Source: Streptomyces sp. A012304
GTDB lineage: Bacteria > Actinomycetota > Actinomycetes > Streptomycetales > Streptomycetaceae
Reading direction: 5' to 3'
DNA length: 64,000 bases
Assembly (NCBI RefSeq): GCF_026008495.1
Contig: NZ_BQUN01000203.1
Location: 1-64,000, forward strand
Part shown: piece after piece, positions 53,766-61,992 of the stretch
Layout of the letters: every line of letters starts with the position of its first letter
How positions within the stretch are numbered: the stretch's first letter is position 1
Position numbers and translations under genes: made by a program
Notes under the pieces: generated by a model
Databases searched by the model: none
What the model was told of the DNA's origin: nothing
What the model saw: the letters and a program-made list of their open reading frames with translations, nothing else

Positions 53766-54764
53766 TTACTCTGGGTTGTCCGCGAGGGATCTCGCCGCCC
53801 GGACGCAGTGAGCGAGCGCCTGCCGCGCGTACGCGGGGGAGGCCCCCGCGAGGCCGCACGCCGGAGTGACCGTGACCGCTTCCGCGAGAAGCCCCGGTGA
53901 CAGCCCCAGCCTGCGCCACAGCGTCCTGACACCCATGACGCTACCGGCAGGGTCTGACAACGGGCCGTCCACGCCCGGCACCACACCGGCGAACAGCCGG
54001 GTACCCCCTTCCACGGCCTCGCCGATCACCTCGTCGTCACGCTCGGTGAGGAGCGAGAAGTCGAAGGAGACGGCGGCCGCTCCGGCCCGGCGCAGCAGCG
54101 CGAACGGGACGTCCGGCGCGCACGAGTGGACCACGACCGGGCCGCCGCCGTGCACCCCGACGACCTCCCGCAGGATCGCCTCCACGACCTGGCGATCGAC
54201 GGCTCGGTGGGTGCGGTAGCCGCTGGCGGTGCGCACCCGGCCGCGCAGCACGGCCGTGAGGGAGGGTTCGTCGAGCTGGAGCACGAGCTGGGCGCCCGGG
54301 ACCCGGCGCCGCACCTCCGCGAGGTGCAGTCGCAGGCCCTCCGCGAGGGAGGCGGCCAGGTCGCGGCAGGCGCCGGGGTCGGAGAGGGCGGCCTCGCCGT
54401 TCTTCAGCTCGAGGGCGGACGCCAGGGTCCAGGGCCCGACCGCCTGGATCTTGAGCTGTCCCTCGTGCCCCTGCGTGAACTCCTCCAGCGCGTCGAGGTC
54501 CTCCCCCAGCCACGACCGCGCCCGCCGGGTGTCGCGGCCGGGACGGTCACCGATCCGCCAGCCGCTGGGCTCCACGCGCGCGTACAGCTCCACCAGCAGA
54601 CCCGCCGTGCGGCCGATCATGTCGGCGCCGGGGCCGCGGGCGGGCAGCTCGGGGAGGAACGGGAAGTCCTCGAAGGATCCGGTGGCGGTCTTGGCGGCCT
54701 CTCTGGCGTCGCCGCCGGGCAGGGAGCCGATGCCGGTGGCGGGGCCGAAGCGATTGTCGTTCAC
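53766..54764 (-). CDS. MetE-like (cobalamin-independent methionine synthase family) protein
   Basis: 332 residues, about the size of the MetE C-terminal catalytic barrel alone. It begins ATGIGSLPGGDAREAAK, a hallmark of this short MetE-like group, and has LVLQLDEPSLTAVL. Putative zinc ligands are H and C in VHSCAPD (about 215) and C in TPACGLAG (about 303). Genomes label it methionine synthase, but the lack of the N-terminal folate-binding half makes the substrate uncertain; it may use another methyl donor such as methylcobalamin. It sits upstream of ligA on the same strand. Confidence 0.78.
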   Translation of the reverse strand: MNDNRFGPATGIGSLPGGDAREAAKTATGSFEDFPFLPELPARGPGADMIGRTAGLLVELYARVEPSGWRIGDRPGRDTRRARSWLGEDLDALEEFTQGHEGQLKIQAVGPWTLASALELKNGEAALSDPGACRDLAASLAEGLRLHLAEVRRRVPGAQLVLQLDEPSLTAVLRGRVRTASGYRTHRAVDRQVVEAILREVVGVHGGGPVVVHSCAPDVPFALLRRAGAAAVSFDFSLLTERDDEVIGEAVEGGTRLFAGVVPGVDGPLSDPAGSVMGVRTLWRRLGLSPGLLAEAVTVTPACGLAGASPAYARQALAHCVRAARSLADNPE

Positions 54765-54832
54765 GGGTGAAGCCTACGTAGGCCCCGCCCCCGCCCGTGT
54801 GCCGCGGCCCCGCACACCGGACCGGGACGGTG

Positions 54833-55522
54833 TCATCCGCCCGGCCGTACCGTGAGATCGTTGACCTCCGCGTCCCTCGGCAGGTCCAGCGCCATCAGGA
54901 TCGTCGTCGCCACCGACTCGGGGTCGATCCACCGGGCGGGGTCGTACTCCTTGCCCTCCTGCTGGTGGACCTTGGCCTGCATGGGGCTCGCCGTGCGGCC
55001 GGGGTAGACGGAGGTGACGCGGACGCCGTTGGAGTGTTCCTCGTGGCGCAACGAGTCCGCCAGAGCCTTCAGTCCGTGCTTGGAGGCGGCGTAGGCGGAC
55101 CAGTCGGCGTGGGCGTTCAGGCCGGCGCCGGAGTTGACGAACACCACGTGTCCACGGCTCGCGCGCAGCTGGGGCAGGAAGTGGCGGGTCAGCTCGGCGG
55201 GCGCGATCAGGTTGACGTTGAGCTGGTGCCGCCAGGACTTGGGGGTCAGGTCGCCGACCGCGCCGAGGTCGACGACCCCGGCGATGTGCAGCAGGGAGTC
55301 GACGCGGTCGGGGAGCGTCTGGTGGGAGAAGGCCCAGGACAGCCTGTCAGGGTCGGCCAGGTCCCCGACGAGCGTCTTCGCGCCGGGGAACTCCGCCGCC
55401 AGCTCCTTAGCGCGTCCCGCGTCGCGCGCGTGGAGCACGAGGTCGTCCCCGCGCGCGTGGAGACGGCGGGCGACGGCCGCGCCGATGCCGGAGCCCGCAC
55501 CGGTGATCACATGAGTAGCCAT
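54833..55522 (-). CDS. Short-chain dehydrogenase/reductase
   Basis: 229 residues from ATG 55522; another ATG three codons earlier (55531) is possible. The Rossmann motif is TGAGSGIG at 7-14, followed by the NNAG-equivalent HIAG and the active site Ser (FVNSGAG) with YAASK (Y about 150, K about 154). This classical SDR uses NAD(P) for oxidation or reduction of an unknown alcohol or carbonyl. It lies between the MetE-like gene and the LOG gene on the same strand. Confidence 0.87.
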   Translation of the reverse strand: MATHVITGAGSGIGAAVARRLHARGDDLVLHARDAGRAKELAAEFPGAKTLVGDLADPDRLSWAFSHQTLPDRVDSLLHIAGVVDLGAVGDLTPKSWRHQLNVNLIAPAELTRHFLPQLRASRGHVVFVNSGAGLNAHADWSAYAASKHGLKALADSLRHEEHSNGVRVTSVYPGRTASPMQAKVHQQEGKEYDPARWIDPESVATTILMALDLPRDAEVNDLTVRPGG

Positions 55523-55549
55523 GCCCGCCATGCTCGCATCACCGGCGGG

Positions 55550-56110
55550 TCAGGCGACGCCCCGGTCGGCGGCGGCCGCTGACGTCGCAGCCTCCAGGTA
55601 GGCCAGCGCCCCGACCGGCTCCTCCGCGAAGAAGACCAGGTCGGTCAGGGGCCGCGGCAGGAACCCCTCGTCCTCCATGCGCCGGAACTGCTGTTCGAGA
55701 CCGTCGTAGAAGCCGGCGGTGTTCAGCAGGACGACGGGTTTGTCGGTGTGGCCGTGCTTCTTCAGCTCCAGGATCTCGGTGGCCTCGTCGAGGGTGCCGG
55801 TCCCGCCGACCATGACGACCACCGCGTCGGCCTTCTCCAGGAGCAGCTTCTTGCGTTCGGCCAGGTCCCTCGCGATCACCATCTCGTCCACGCCCGGACG
55901 GGCCTTCGCCGCCAGGAACTCCACCGAGACGCCGGCCAGCCGGCCGCCGGCCTCCTGCACCCCGTCGGCGACCACCTTCATCAGGCCCACGTCGGATCCG
56001 CCCCACACGAGCGTGTGGCCGCCCTTGCCGAGCAGTTCGGCGAACTCGCGCGCGGGGCGCGTGTAACGGTCGTCGAGATCGGCGGCGGAGAGGAAGACAC
56101 AGATACGCAT
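55550..56110 (-). CDS. LOG-family protein (cytokinin riboside 5'-monophosphate phosphoribohydrolase type)
   Basis: 186 residues from ATG 56110. It begins MRICVFLSA and has LVWGGSDVGLMKVVADG (family GGxxxGLMG variant) and VVMVGGTGTLDEATEIL, the PGGxGTxxE motif with V in place of the usual P. LOG proteins hydrolyse the N-ribosidic bond of nucleoside monophosphates, releasing the base. In bacteria outside plant pathogens the physiological substrate is open. It is divergent from the DUF427 gene with a 51-bp gap. Confidence 0.82.
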   Translation of the reverse strand: MRICVFLSAADLDDRYTRPAREFAELLGKGGHTLVWGGSDVGLMKVVADGVQEAGGRLAGVSVEFLAAKARPGVDEMVIARDLAERKKLLLEKADAVVVMVGGTGTLDEATEILELKKHGHTDKPVVLLNTAGFYDGLEQQFRRMEDEGFLPRPLTDLVFFAEEPVGALAYLEAATSAAAADRGVA

Positions 56111-56161
56111 GGGGTCACCGTACGCGGGAAGAACCGGGGCCCCGCGAGCGCTTTCTGCGGT

Positions 56162-56485
56162 ATGGCCCATGGACACACCATCACCATCGAGCGGGGCGGG
56201 CGGCACGTCAGGGTCGTCCACGACGGCCGGGTGCTGGCCGAGAGCGACCGCCCCCTGGTCCTGCGCGAGACCGGCTGTCCGGTGCGGTACTACCTCCCCG
56301 CCGAGGACGTACGGCTGGACCTGCTGACGCCCTCCGACACCCGTACGTACTGCCCGTTCAAGGGCACCGCCTCCTACTGGTCGCTGCCGGAGGCGCCCGA
56401 CCTGGTGTGGGCGTACCCCGATCCGAAGCCGGACGTCAGGGAGATCAAGGACCACCTCTGCTTCTACGAAGTGGAAGTGTCGTAG
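56162..56485 (+). CDS. DUF427-domain protein
   Basis: 107 residues from ATG 56162. The core shows VRVVHDGRVLAESDRPLVLRETG split over about 16-38, then VRYYLPAEDVRLDLL and TYCPFKGTASYWSL, which is the DUF427 signature with its conserved Cys-Pro-x-Lys-Gly. The function of the family is unknown; some members are linked to stress or toxic-metal loci. The ribosome site is weak. The next gene starts 38 bases after the stop on the same strand. Confidence 0.82.
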   Translation: MAHGHTITIERGGRHVRVVHDGRVLAESDRPLVLRETGCPVRYYLPAEDVRLDLLTPSDTRTYCPFKGTASYWSLPEAPDLVWAYPDPKPDVREIKDHLCFYEVEVS

Positions 56486-56523
56486 GCCGATGACGTCCGT
56501 GCCGTGCGGCAGTCTGGACAGGC

Positions 56524-57306
56524 ATGGACAAGAAGACCCTTTCCCGCGACGGCACCGCCCTCGCGTACGCGCGTGCCGGGCAGGGCCCGGCGGTCATCCT
56601 GGTGAGCGGCGCGATGTCGACGGGCGGCACCGTGGCGCCCCTCGCCGGGCTCCTCGCGCACGACTTCACCGCCCTGTGGTACGACCGCCGGGGCCGCGGC
56701 GAGAGCGACGACACGGCGCCCTACGCGGTGGAACGCGAGCTGGAGGACCTGGCCGCGCTGATCGACGCGGCGGGCGGCGAGGCGGCGCTGTACGGCATCT
56801 CCTCGGGCGGCGCGCTGGCCCTGCGCGCGGCGGCCGCCGGACTGCCGGTGAGCCGGGTGGCGGTGTACGAGACGCCGTTCGCGGACTTCTCCGAGGGCGG
56901 CGCGGAGGAACGCGCCACGTACACCGCGCGGCTGACCGAGGCGCTCTCCCAGGGCAGGCGCGGGGAGGCGGTCGAGCTGTTCCTGCGGCTGACGGGCCTG
57001 GCCGAGGAGATGATCCGCAGCGCCCGCCAGTCACCGATGTGGGCCGCCATGGAGGAGATCGCCCCGACCCTCGCCTACGACGACGCCGTCATGGGCGACG
57101 GCCTCGTGCCCCGGGAGCGGCTCGCGTCGACCGGTGCGCCGGTGCTGGCGGTCGCGGGGGCGGCGAGCCCGGCCTGGCTGCGCCGGGCCGTCCAGGAGGT
57201 CGCGCGGGCCGTGCCCCGGGGCACCTACCGGGAGCTGGAGGACCAGACGCACATGGTGGACCCGAACGTGCTGGCGCCGGTGCTGGCCGAGTTCTTCGGC
57301 GCCTGA
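56524..57306 (+). CDS. Alpha/beta hydrolase
   Basis: 260 residues. AYARAGQGPAVILVSGAMS gives the strand before the oxyanion turn, WYDRRGRGES follows, and the nucleophile is Ser in YGISSGGALAL (about 98). The likely His is in DQTHMVD near the C-terminus. The lid between about 125 and 190 is helical. The substrate is unknown. The preceding DUF427 gene is probably cotranscribed. Confidence 0.85.
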   Translation: MDKKTLSRDGTALAYARAGQGPAVILVSGAMSTGGTVAPLAGLLAHDFTALWYDRRGRGESDDTAPYAVERELEDLAALIDAAGGEAALYGISSGGALALRAAAAGLPVSRVAVYETPFADFSEGGAEERATYTARLTEALSQGRRGEAVELFLRLTGLAEEMIRSARQSPMWAAMEEIAPTLAYDDAVMGDGLVPRERLASTGAPVLAVAGAASPAWLRRAVQEVARAVPRGTYRELEDQTHMVDPNVLAPVLAEFFGA

Positions 57307-57354
57307 AGACCCGCCCTCGACAGCCGGCGACCTCGCCGCGGCCGGGGGTGGTTC

Positions 57355-58485
57355 TCAGGCCACGGCGGTCGTCGCGCGGGTGGTCGAGGCGATCGTCGCC
57401 GAGCCCACCACGCGCGTGCCGTCGTACAGGACGATCGCCTGGCCGGGGGCCACACCCCGGACCGGGGCGGTGAAGGCGACCTCCAGGCGGCCGTCGACGA
57501 GTTCGGCGGTGACCTCGGTCTCGCCGCCGTGGGCACGGAGTTGGGCGGTGTAGGTGCCGGGGCCGGTGGGGGCGGCTCCGCACCAGCGGGGCTTGACGGC
57601 GGTCAGCCCGGTCACGTCCAGGGCGGCGGCGGGGCCGACCGTCACCGTGTTGTCCACCGGCGAGATGTCGAGGACGTAGCGCGGCTTGCCGTCGGCGGCG
57701 GGGGTGCCGATGCGCAGGCCCTTGCGCTGGCCGATGGTGAAGCCGTACGCGCCCTCGTGCGTGCCGAGCTTGTTGCCGGCCTCGTCGACGATGTCGCCCT
57801 CCGCCTTGCCCAGCCGCTGCGCCAGGAAGCCCTGGGTGTCGCCGTCGGCGATGAAGCAGATGTCGTGGGAGTCGGGCTTCTTGGCCACCGCCAGGCCCCT
57901 GCGCTCGGCCTCGGCGCGGATCTCGTCCTTCGTGGTGACCGTGTCGCCGAGCGGGAAGAGGGCGTGGGCGAGCTGCCGGTCGTCCAGGACGCCCAGGACG
58001 TACGACTGGTCCTTGGCCATGTCGGAGGCGCGGTGCAGCTCACGGGAGCCGTCGGGGAGCGTCACGATCTTCGCGTAGTGGCCGGTGCAGACCGCGTCGA
58101 AGCCCAGTGCGAGCGCCTTGTCGAGGAGGGCGGCGAACTTGATCTTCTCGTTGCAGCGCAGGCACGGGTTGGGGGTGCGGCCGGCCTCGTACTCGGCGAC
58201 GAAGTCCTCGACGACGTCCTCGCGGAAGCGGTCGGCGAGGTCCCAGACGTAGAAGGGGATGCCGATGACGTCGGCGGCGCGGCGGGCGTCGCGGGAGTCC
58301 TCGATGGTGCAACAGCCCCGCGCGCCCGTGCGGAACGACTGCGGGTTGGCGGAGAGCGCGAGGTGGACGCCGGTGACGTCATGGCCGGCTTCCGCGGCAC
58401 GGGCCGCGGCGACGGCGGAGTCGACCCCGCCGGACATGGCGGCGAGTACGCGGAGGGGGCGGGGGCGCTGCGAGGTCTCAGTCAT
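57355..58485 (-). CDS. mnmA: tRNA-specific 2-thiouridylase
   Basis: 376 residues from ATG 58485 with GGAAGGG just upstream. The P-loop-like pyrophosphatase motif AAMSGGVDSA is at 15-24. The catalytic Cys pair is C108 (with C111, TPNPCLRC) and C210 (SHDICFIADG). The C-terminal tRNA-binding barrel follows. The enzyme puts sulfur on U34 of Lys, Glu and Gln tRNAs, taking it from a cysteine desulfurase; a desulfurase gene lies one gene away. An N-terminal extension in frame was rejected. Confidence 0.96.
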   Translation of the reverse strand: MTETSQRPRPLRVLAAMSGGVDSAVAAARAAEAGHDVTGVHLALSANPQSFRTGARGCCTIEDSRDARRAADVIGIPFYVWDLADRFREDVVEDFVAEYEAGRTPNPCLRCNEKIKFAALLDKALALGFDAVCTGHYAKIVTLPDGSRELHRASDMAKDQSYVLGVLDDRQLAHALFPLGDTVTTKDEIRAEAERRGLAVAKKPDSHDICFIADGDTQGFLAQRLGKAEGDIVDEAGNKLGTHEGAYGFTIGQRKGLRIGTPAADGKPRYVLDISPVDNTVTVGPAAALDVTGLTAVKPRWCGAAPTGPGTYTAQLRAHGGETEVTAELVDGRLEVAFTAPVRGVAPGQAIVLYDGTRVVGSATIASTTRATTAVA

Positions 58486-58567
58486 AACCCTTCCAGGGTA
58501 CGGGGCGCGGGGAACCGGGGCCCGCGCGTATCCGTTGTGGATCTCGAGGGGCGAGGAAGGACGGGCC

Positions 58568-59227
58568 ATGGGGGTCAGGAAGAAGGACGCGGACCGGCGG
58601 ATCGGGCGGCGTGCGCTGCTGATCGGCGGCGCGGCGGCGGCCGTGGGTTCACTGGCGCTGGCGCGCGATGAGCTGGCGCGGCTGTGGTGGCGGCTGCCGG
58701 GCATGGAGCGGCCTCGGGTGGAGGGGGCGGTCGACTTCCGGGGCGCGCAGTGGGTGGCGGCGTCGGACGGGAACTTCCGGTGGGCGGACCGGCCGGACGA
58801 CTACGGGATCGACATGATCGTCGTCCATGTCACCCAGGGCGACTTCGCGAGCGCGGTGAAGGTCTTCCAGGACCCGAAGCACCGAGCGGCGGCCCACTAC
58901 ATCGTCGGGAAGAACGGGCGGATCGCGCAGATGATCCGCGAGCTGGACGTGGCGTACCACGCAGGCAACCGCTCGTACAACGAGCGGAGCGTCGGTATCG
59001 AGCACGAGGGCTTCGTGGACCGGCCCGAGGACTTCACGGACGCGATGTACACGGCCTCCGCCCGGCTGGCCGCCGGGATATGCCGGCGGTACGGCATACC
59101 CGTCGACCGCGAGCACATCATCGGGCATGTGGAGGTGCCGGGGACGGACCACACCGACCCCGGGGAGCACTGGGACTGGGACCGGTACATGCGGCTGGTG
59201 CGGGAGGCCCTCACCACGGCGGCGTAA
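58568..59227 (+). CDS. Tat-exported N-acetylmuramoyl-L-alanine amidase (amidase_2)
   Basis: 219 residues from ATG 58568 with GGAAGGA about seven bases upstream. The N-terminus has a twin-arginine-like signal (RRIGRRALLIGGAAAAVG, about 10-30). The catalytic domain (about 75-215) has the zinc ligands in MIVVHVTQG, the following AHYIVGKNG, a WHAGN-like YHAGN, and IIGHVEVPGTDHTDPG near the C-terminus. It cleaves the muramyl-alanine bond outside the membrane, probably in wall remodelling during growth or sporulation. It is divergent from mnmA with an 82-bp gap. Confidence 0.88.
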   Translation: MGVRKKDADRRIGRRALLIGGAAAAVGSLALARDELARLWWRLPGMERPRVEGAVDFRGAQWVAASDGNFRWADRPDDYGIDMIVVHVTQGDFASAVKVFQDPKHRAAAHYIVGKNGRIAQMIRELDVAYHAGNRSYNERSVGIEHEGFVDRPEDFTDAMYTASARLAAGICRRYGIPVDREHIIGHVEVPGTDHTDPGEHWDWDRYMRLVREALTTAA

Positions 59228-59277
59228 AGGCCCCTTTCCCGACGCCCTCCGACGCCGCCCCTTTTGTGACGCCCGCA

Positions 59278-59319
59278 GACGCCCTTCCGACGCCCTTCCG
59301 ACGCCCTTCCGACGCCCTT
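59278..59319. repeat. 11-bp direct repeat, nearly four copies
   Basis: GACGCCCTTCC occurs at 59278, 59289 and 59300, with nine bases of a fourth copy at 59311-59319. A looser GACGCC-rich run precedes it from 59241. It lies between two convergent genes. Confidence 0.85.
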
Positions 59320-59331
59320 ACGGCCGTCCCG

Positions 59332-60501
59332 TCAGGTCAGTCCCGCCGCGCGGGCGCGTTCCACCACCGGGCCGATGGCCTTGGCGACCGCCTCGACGTC
59401 GGCCTCGGTGGAGGTGTGGCCCAGGGAGAAGCGGAGCGTGCCGCGGGCCAGGTCGGGGTCGGTGCCGGTGGCGAGCAGGACATGGCTGGGCTGGGCGACT
59501 CCGGCGGTGCAGGCGGAGCCGGTGGAGCACTCGATGCCCTGGGCGTCCAGGAGGAGGAGCAGGGAGTCGCCCTCGCAGCCGGGGAAGGTGAAGTGGGCGT
59601 TGGCGGGGAGACGGCCCCCGGGTGCCGGGTCGCCGCCGAGGATCGCGTCCGGGACCGCCGTGCGGACCGCGGCGACGAGCGCGTCGCGCAGGGCCCCGAT
59701 CTCGCGGGCGAACCACTCGCGCTGTTCGGCGGCGAGGCGTCCGGCGACGGCGAAGGAGGCGATCGCGGGGACGTCGAGGGTGCCGGAGCGGACGTGCCGC
59801 TCCTGGCCGCCGCCGTGCAGGACGGGTACGGGCGTGTACTCGCGGCCCAGGAGGAGGGCGCCGATGCCGTAGGGGCCGCCGATCTTGTGGCCGGAGACGG
59901 TCATCGCGGCGAGGCCGGAGGCGGCGAAGTCGACCGGGACCTGACCGAAGGCCTGGACCGCGTCGGCGTGCAGCGGGACACCGAACTCGGCGGCGGCGTC
60001 GGCCAGTTCACGGACCGGCATGAGCGTGCCGATCTCGTTGTTCGCCCACATCACGGTGGCGAGGGCGACGTCGTCGGGGTCGCGGGCGATGGCCTCGCGC
60101 AGGGCGTCGGGGTGGACGCGGCCGTGGGAGTCGACCGGGAGGTACTCGACGGTCGCGCCCTCGTGCTCGCCCAGCCAGTGCACGGCGTCGAGGACCGCGT
60201 GGTGCTCGACGGGGCTGGCGAGGACCCGGGTGCGGGCCGGGTCGGCGTCGCGACGGGACCAGTACAGGCCCTTGACGGCGAGGTTGTCGGCCTCGGTGCC
60301 GCCGGAGGTGAAGACGACCTCGCTGGGGCGGGCGCCGAGCGCTTCCGCGAGGGTCTCGCGTGCTTCCTCGACCGTGCGACGGGCCTGGCGGCCGGATGCG
60401 TGGAGGGAGGAGGCATTGCCGGTGATGCTCAGGTGGGCGGTCAGTGCCTCTGCCGCCTCCGGGAGCATCGGGGTGGTCGCGGCGTGGTCGAGGTAAGCCA
60501 T
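59332..60501 (-). CDS. Cysteine desulfurase (NifS/IscS type)
   Basis: 389 residues. The protein begins YLDHAATTPM, the PLP Lys is K206 in SGHKIGGPYG, and the active-site loop has C325 and C331 (ECSTGSACTAG). It takes sulfur from cysteine as a persulfide and hands it on, here most likely to MnmA for tRNA thiolation or to Fe-S assembly. No SUF or ISC genes are adjacent. mnmA is nearby on the same strand but a plus-strand gene lies between them, so they are not one operon. Confidence 0.94.
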   Translation of the reverse strand: MAYLDHAATTPMLPEAAEALTAHLSITGNASSLHASGRQARRTVEEARETLAEALGARPSEVVFTSGGTEADNLAVKGLYWSRRDADPARTRVLASPVEHHAVLDAVHWLGEHEGATVEYLPVDSHGRVHPDALREAIARDPDDVALATVMWANNEIGTLMPVRELADAAAEFGVPLHADAVQAFGQVPVDFAASGLAAMTVSGHKIGGPYGIGALLLGREYTPVPVLHGGGQERHVRSGTLDVPAIASFAVAGRLAAEQREWFAREIGALRDALVAAVRTAVPDAILGGDPAPGGRLPANAHFTFPGCEGDSLLLLLDAQGIECSTGSACTAGVAQPSHVLLATGTDPDLARGTLRFSLGHTSTEADVEAVAKAIGPVVERARAAGLT

Positions 60502-60693
60502 GGTGAGGCGATTCTACGGGGCCCAGATGACGGGCCCGGTGTGCAGGTCGCCCGGGGGGGTGCCGTCAGACCCGGGGCCGCACCCGAGGCCGGCGGCGGC
60601 GCGCCCGGCGCTGTCGGCTGCGCCCACCCGTTCCGCCCCGGCGGAACGACTGCTCACGGCGGGAGGGGCAGACGGCCGTCCTCGCCTCCGCCC

Positions 60694-60960
60694 TCAGAAA
60701 CTCCACGAGATCGTCGAGTCCGCCTGCATGAAGGCGATCAGGACGACCAGGTCGGCGATGCCGAGGGTGAGGCCGAGCCAGGCCCGGCCTCGGCGGGCGG
60801 TGCCGCGCCAGAGGGCCAGGGAGGCCAGCACGATGGCGATCGGGCCGAGGAAGACGTTGAGGACGAGGAGGCCGACGAGGCCGAGGACGAAGGACGCGAC
60901 GGCCATGCCGTCGGTGTCGCGGATACCGGTGCGCTGTGAGGCCGGTGCGGTGAGGTGCAT
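60694..60960 (-). CDS. DUF4190-domain small membrane protein
   Basis: 88 residues. After a short polar N-terminus the domain begins GMAVASFVLGLVGLLVLNVF (about 18-37) and continues with a second helix at about 57-75. AGGAG lies about eleven bases before the ATG. Function unknown. It starts 20 bases downstream of the next small gene on the same strand, suggesting one transcript from the TetR-facing promoter. Confidence 0.8.
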   Translation of the reverse strand: MHLTAPASQRTGIRDTDGMAVASFVLGLVGLLVLNVFLGPIAIVLASLALWRGTARRGRAWLGLTLGIADLVVLIAFMQADSTISWSF

Positions 60961-60980
60961 GGTCGGTCAGCTCCTGACGG

Positions 60981-61148
60981 TCAGTGGGTCGAGGTGTGCC
61001 GACGGCGGGCGTGACGCTCACGCAGGGCGAAGACGCCCAGCCAGGTGGCGATCACGAGCGCGGCGACGAGGCTGAAGCTGAAGGGCGCGTGGGCCACGGT
61101 GCCCAGGACGACGCCGAGCAGCAGGAGTGCGGCGACGAGGAACAGCAT
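60981..61148 (-). CDS. Small two-helix membrane protein (55 aa)
   Basis: 55 residues from ATG 61148 with GGAGGGGG ten bases upstream. The protein starts MLFLVAALLLLGVVLGTV and has a second helix (FSLVAALVIATWLGVFAL), ending in a basic, His-rich tail. A longer frame from GTG 61205 runs through the palindromic operator and is unlikely to be translated. It is divergent from the TetR gene and probably regulated by it. Confidence 0.65.
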   Translation of the reverse strand: MLFLVAALLLLGVVLGTVAHAPFSFSLVAALVIATWLGVFALRERHARRRHTSTH

Positions 61149-61177
61149 GGGATGGAATCCCCCTCCGTAAAATTTCG

Positions 61178-61264
61178 GTGAACAGTTGTGGTTACAGTTG
61201 TTCACTGACTCACGAGTCTAGCGCGTCCCACGGGTTTGCATTTACGGAGAACAGTTGTTAACTG
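61178..61264. promoter_or_regulatory. Candidate TetR operators between the small membrane genes and the regulator
   Basis: GTGAACA (61178-61184) and TGTTCAC (61199-61205) form a 7+7 dyad with 14 bases between them. A second site near the TetR start contains GAACAGTTGTT (61249-61259) and the dyad CAGTT-GTT-AACTG (61252-61264). The shared GAACAGTTGT element suggests one regulator binding both sites. Confidence 0.5.
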
Positions 61265-61270
61265 GATGAC

Positions 61271-61915
61271 ATGAGTCACACTCTCGGCATCCGGCAGGCC
61301 CAGAAGCAGAAGACCCGGCAGGCGCTCCTGGACGCGGCCTTGGGACTGTTGGAGGAGCAGAGCCTGAGCAGCCTGGGGCTGCGCGAGGTCACCCGCGCCG
61401 TCGGGGTCGCCCCGACCGCCTTCTACCGGCACTTCCGCTCCACCGCGGACCTCGGCGTCGCCCTGGTCGAGGAGGCGCTGGGCAGCCTGCACTCGATGAT
61501 CGGCAACACCGTGACGGACGCCGAGTCGAGCGAGGAGCGCATCACGCGCGCCGTCGAACTGATCGCCCGTCATGTGGACGCGTACCCCGCACATGTCCGT
61601 TTTATCGCCCGGGAGCGACATGGCGGGGTCCAGCCGGTCCGGGAGGCGATACGGCAGCAACTGGTCCGGTTCGCCGAGGAGGTGAGGGCCGAGCTGGCCA
61701 AGGACCCCGAGTCGGAGGGCTGGAGCGACGACGACCTCATGATGCTGTCGCATCTCTTCGTCGACCAGATGCTCATCACGGCCTCGCTGTTCCTGGAGGC
61801 ACAGGAGGCCGCGGAGGGCGACGGGATCTCCGCCGAGGACCGTGAGCGGGTCACCCGTCTCGCGACCCGGCAACTGCGCCTCATCAGCATCGGCCGCCAC
61901 CACTGGCTGGACTGA
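61271..61915 (+). CDS. TetR-family transcriptional regulator
   Basis: 214 residues. The DNA-binding domain is clear at about 14-60: QKTRQALLDAALGLLEEQSL, then REVTRAVGVAPTAFYRHF with the recognition helix, closer to FabR-type than to drug-efflux TetR proteins. The ligand domain follows with RHVDAYPAHVRFIARERHGG (about 100-118), a pattern of the FabR/DesT-like group linked to fatty acid or membrane lipid genes. It is divergent from two small membrane-protein genes with a shared candidate operator, so it probably represses them and itself. Confidence 0.85.
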   Translation: MSHTLGIRQAQKQKTRQALLDAALGLLEEQSLSSLGLREVTRAVGVAPTAFYRHFRSTADLGVALVEEALGSLHSMIGNTVTDAESSEERITRAVELIARHVDAYPAHVRFIARERHGGVQPVREAIRQQLVRFAEEVRAELAKDPESEGWSDDDLMMLSHLFVDQMLITASLFLEAQEAAEGDGISAEDRERVTRLATRQLRLISIGRHHWLD

Positions 61916-61992
61916 GCCCGCCCGGCGGCCCTGCGTAGGGGCCCCGGACGGCACCCTTGTCGGACCCCAAGAGACCGCTCCGACCTGCGAGT

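Noticed and set aside
59241..59319. 11-bp GACGCCCTTCC repeats as a CRISPR-like or regulatory array
   Set aside because: Directly adjacent copies without spacers between two convergent genes point to simple slippage.
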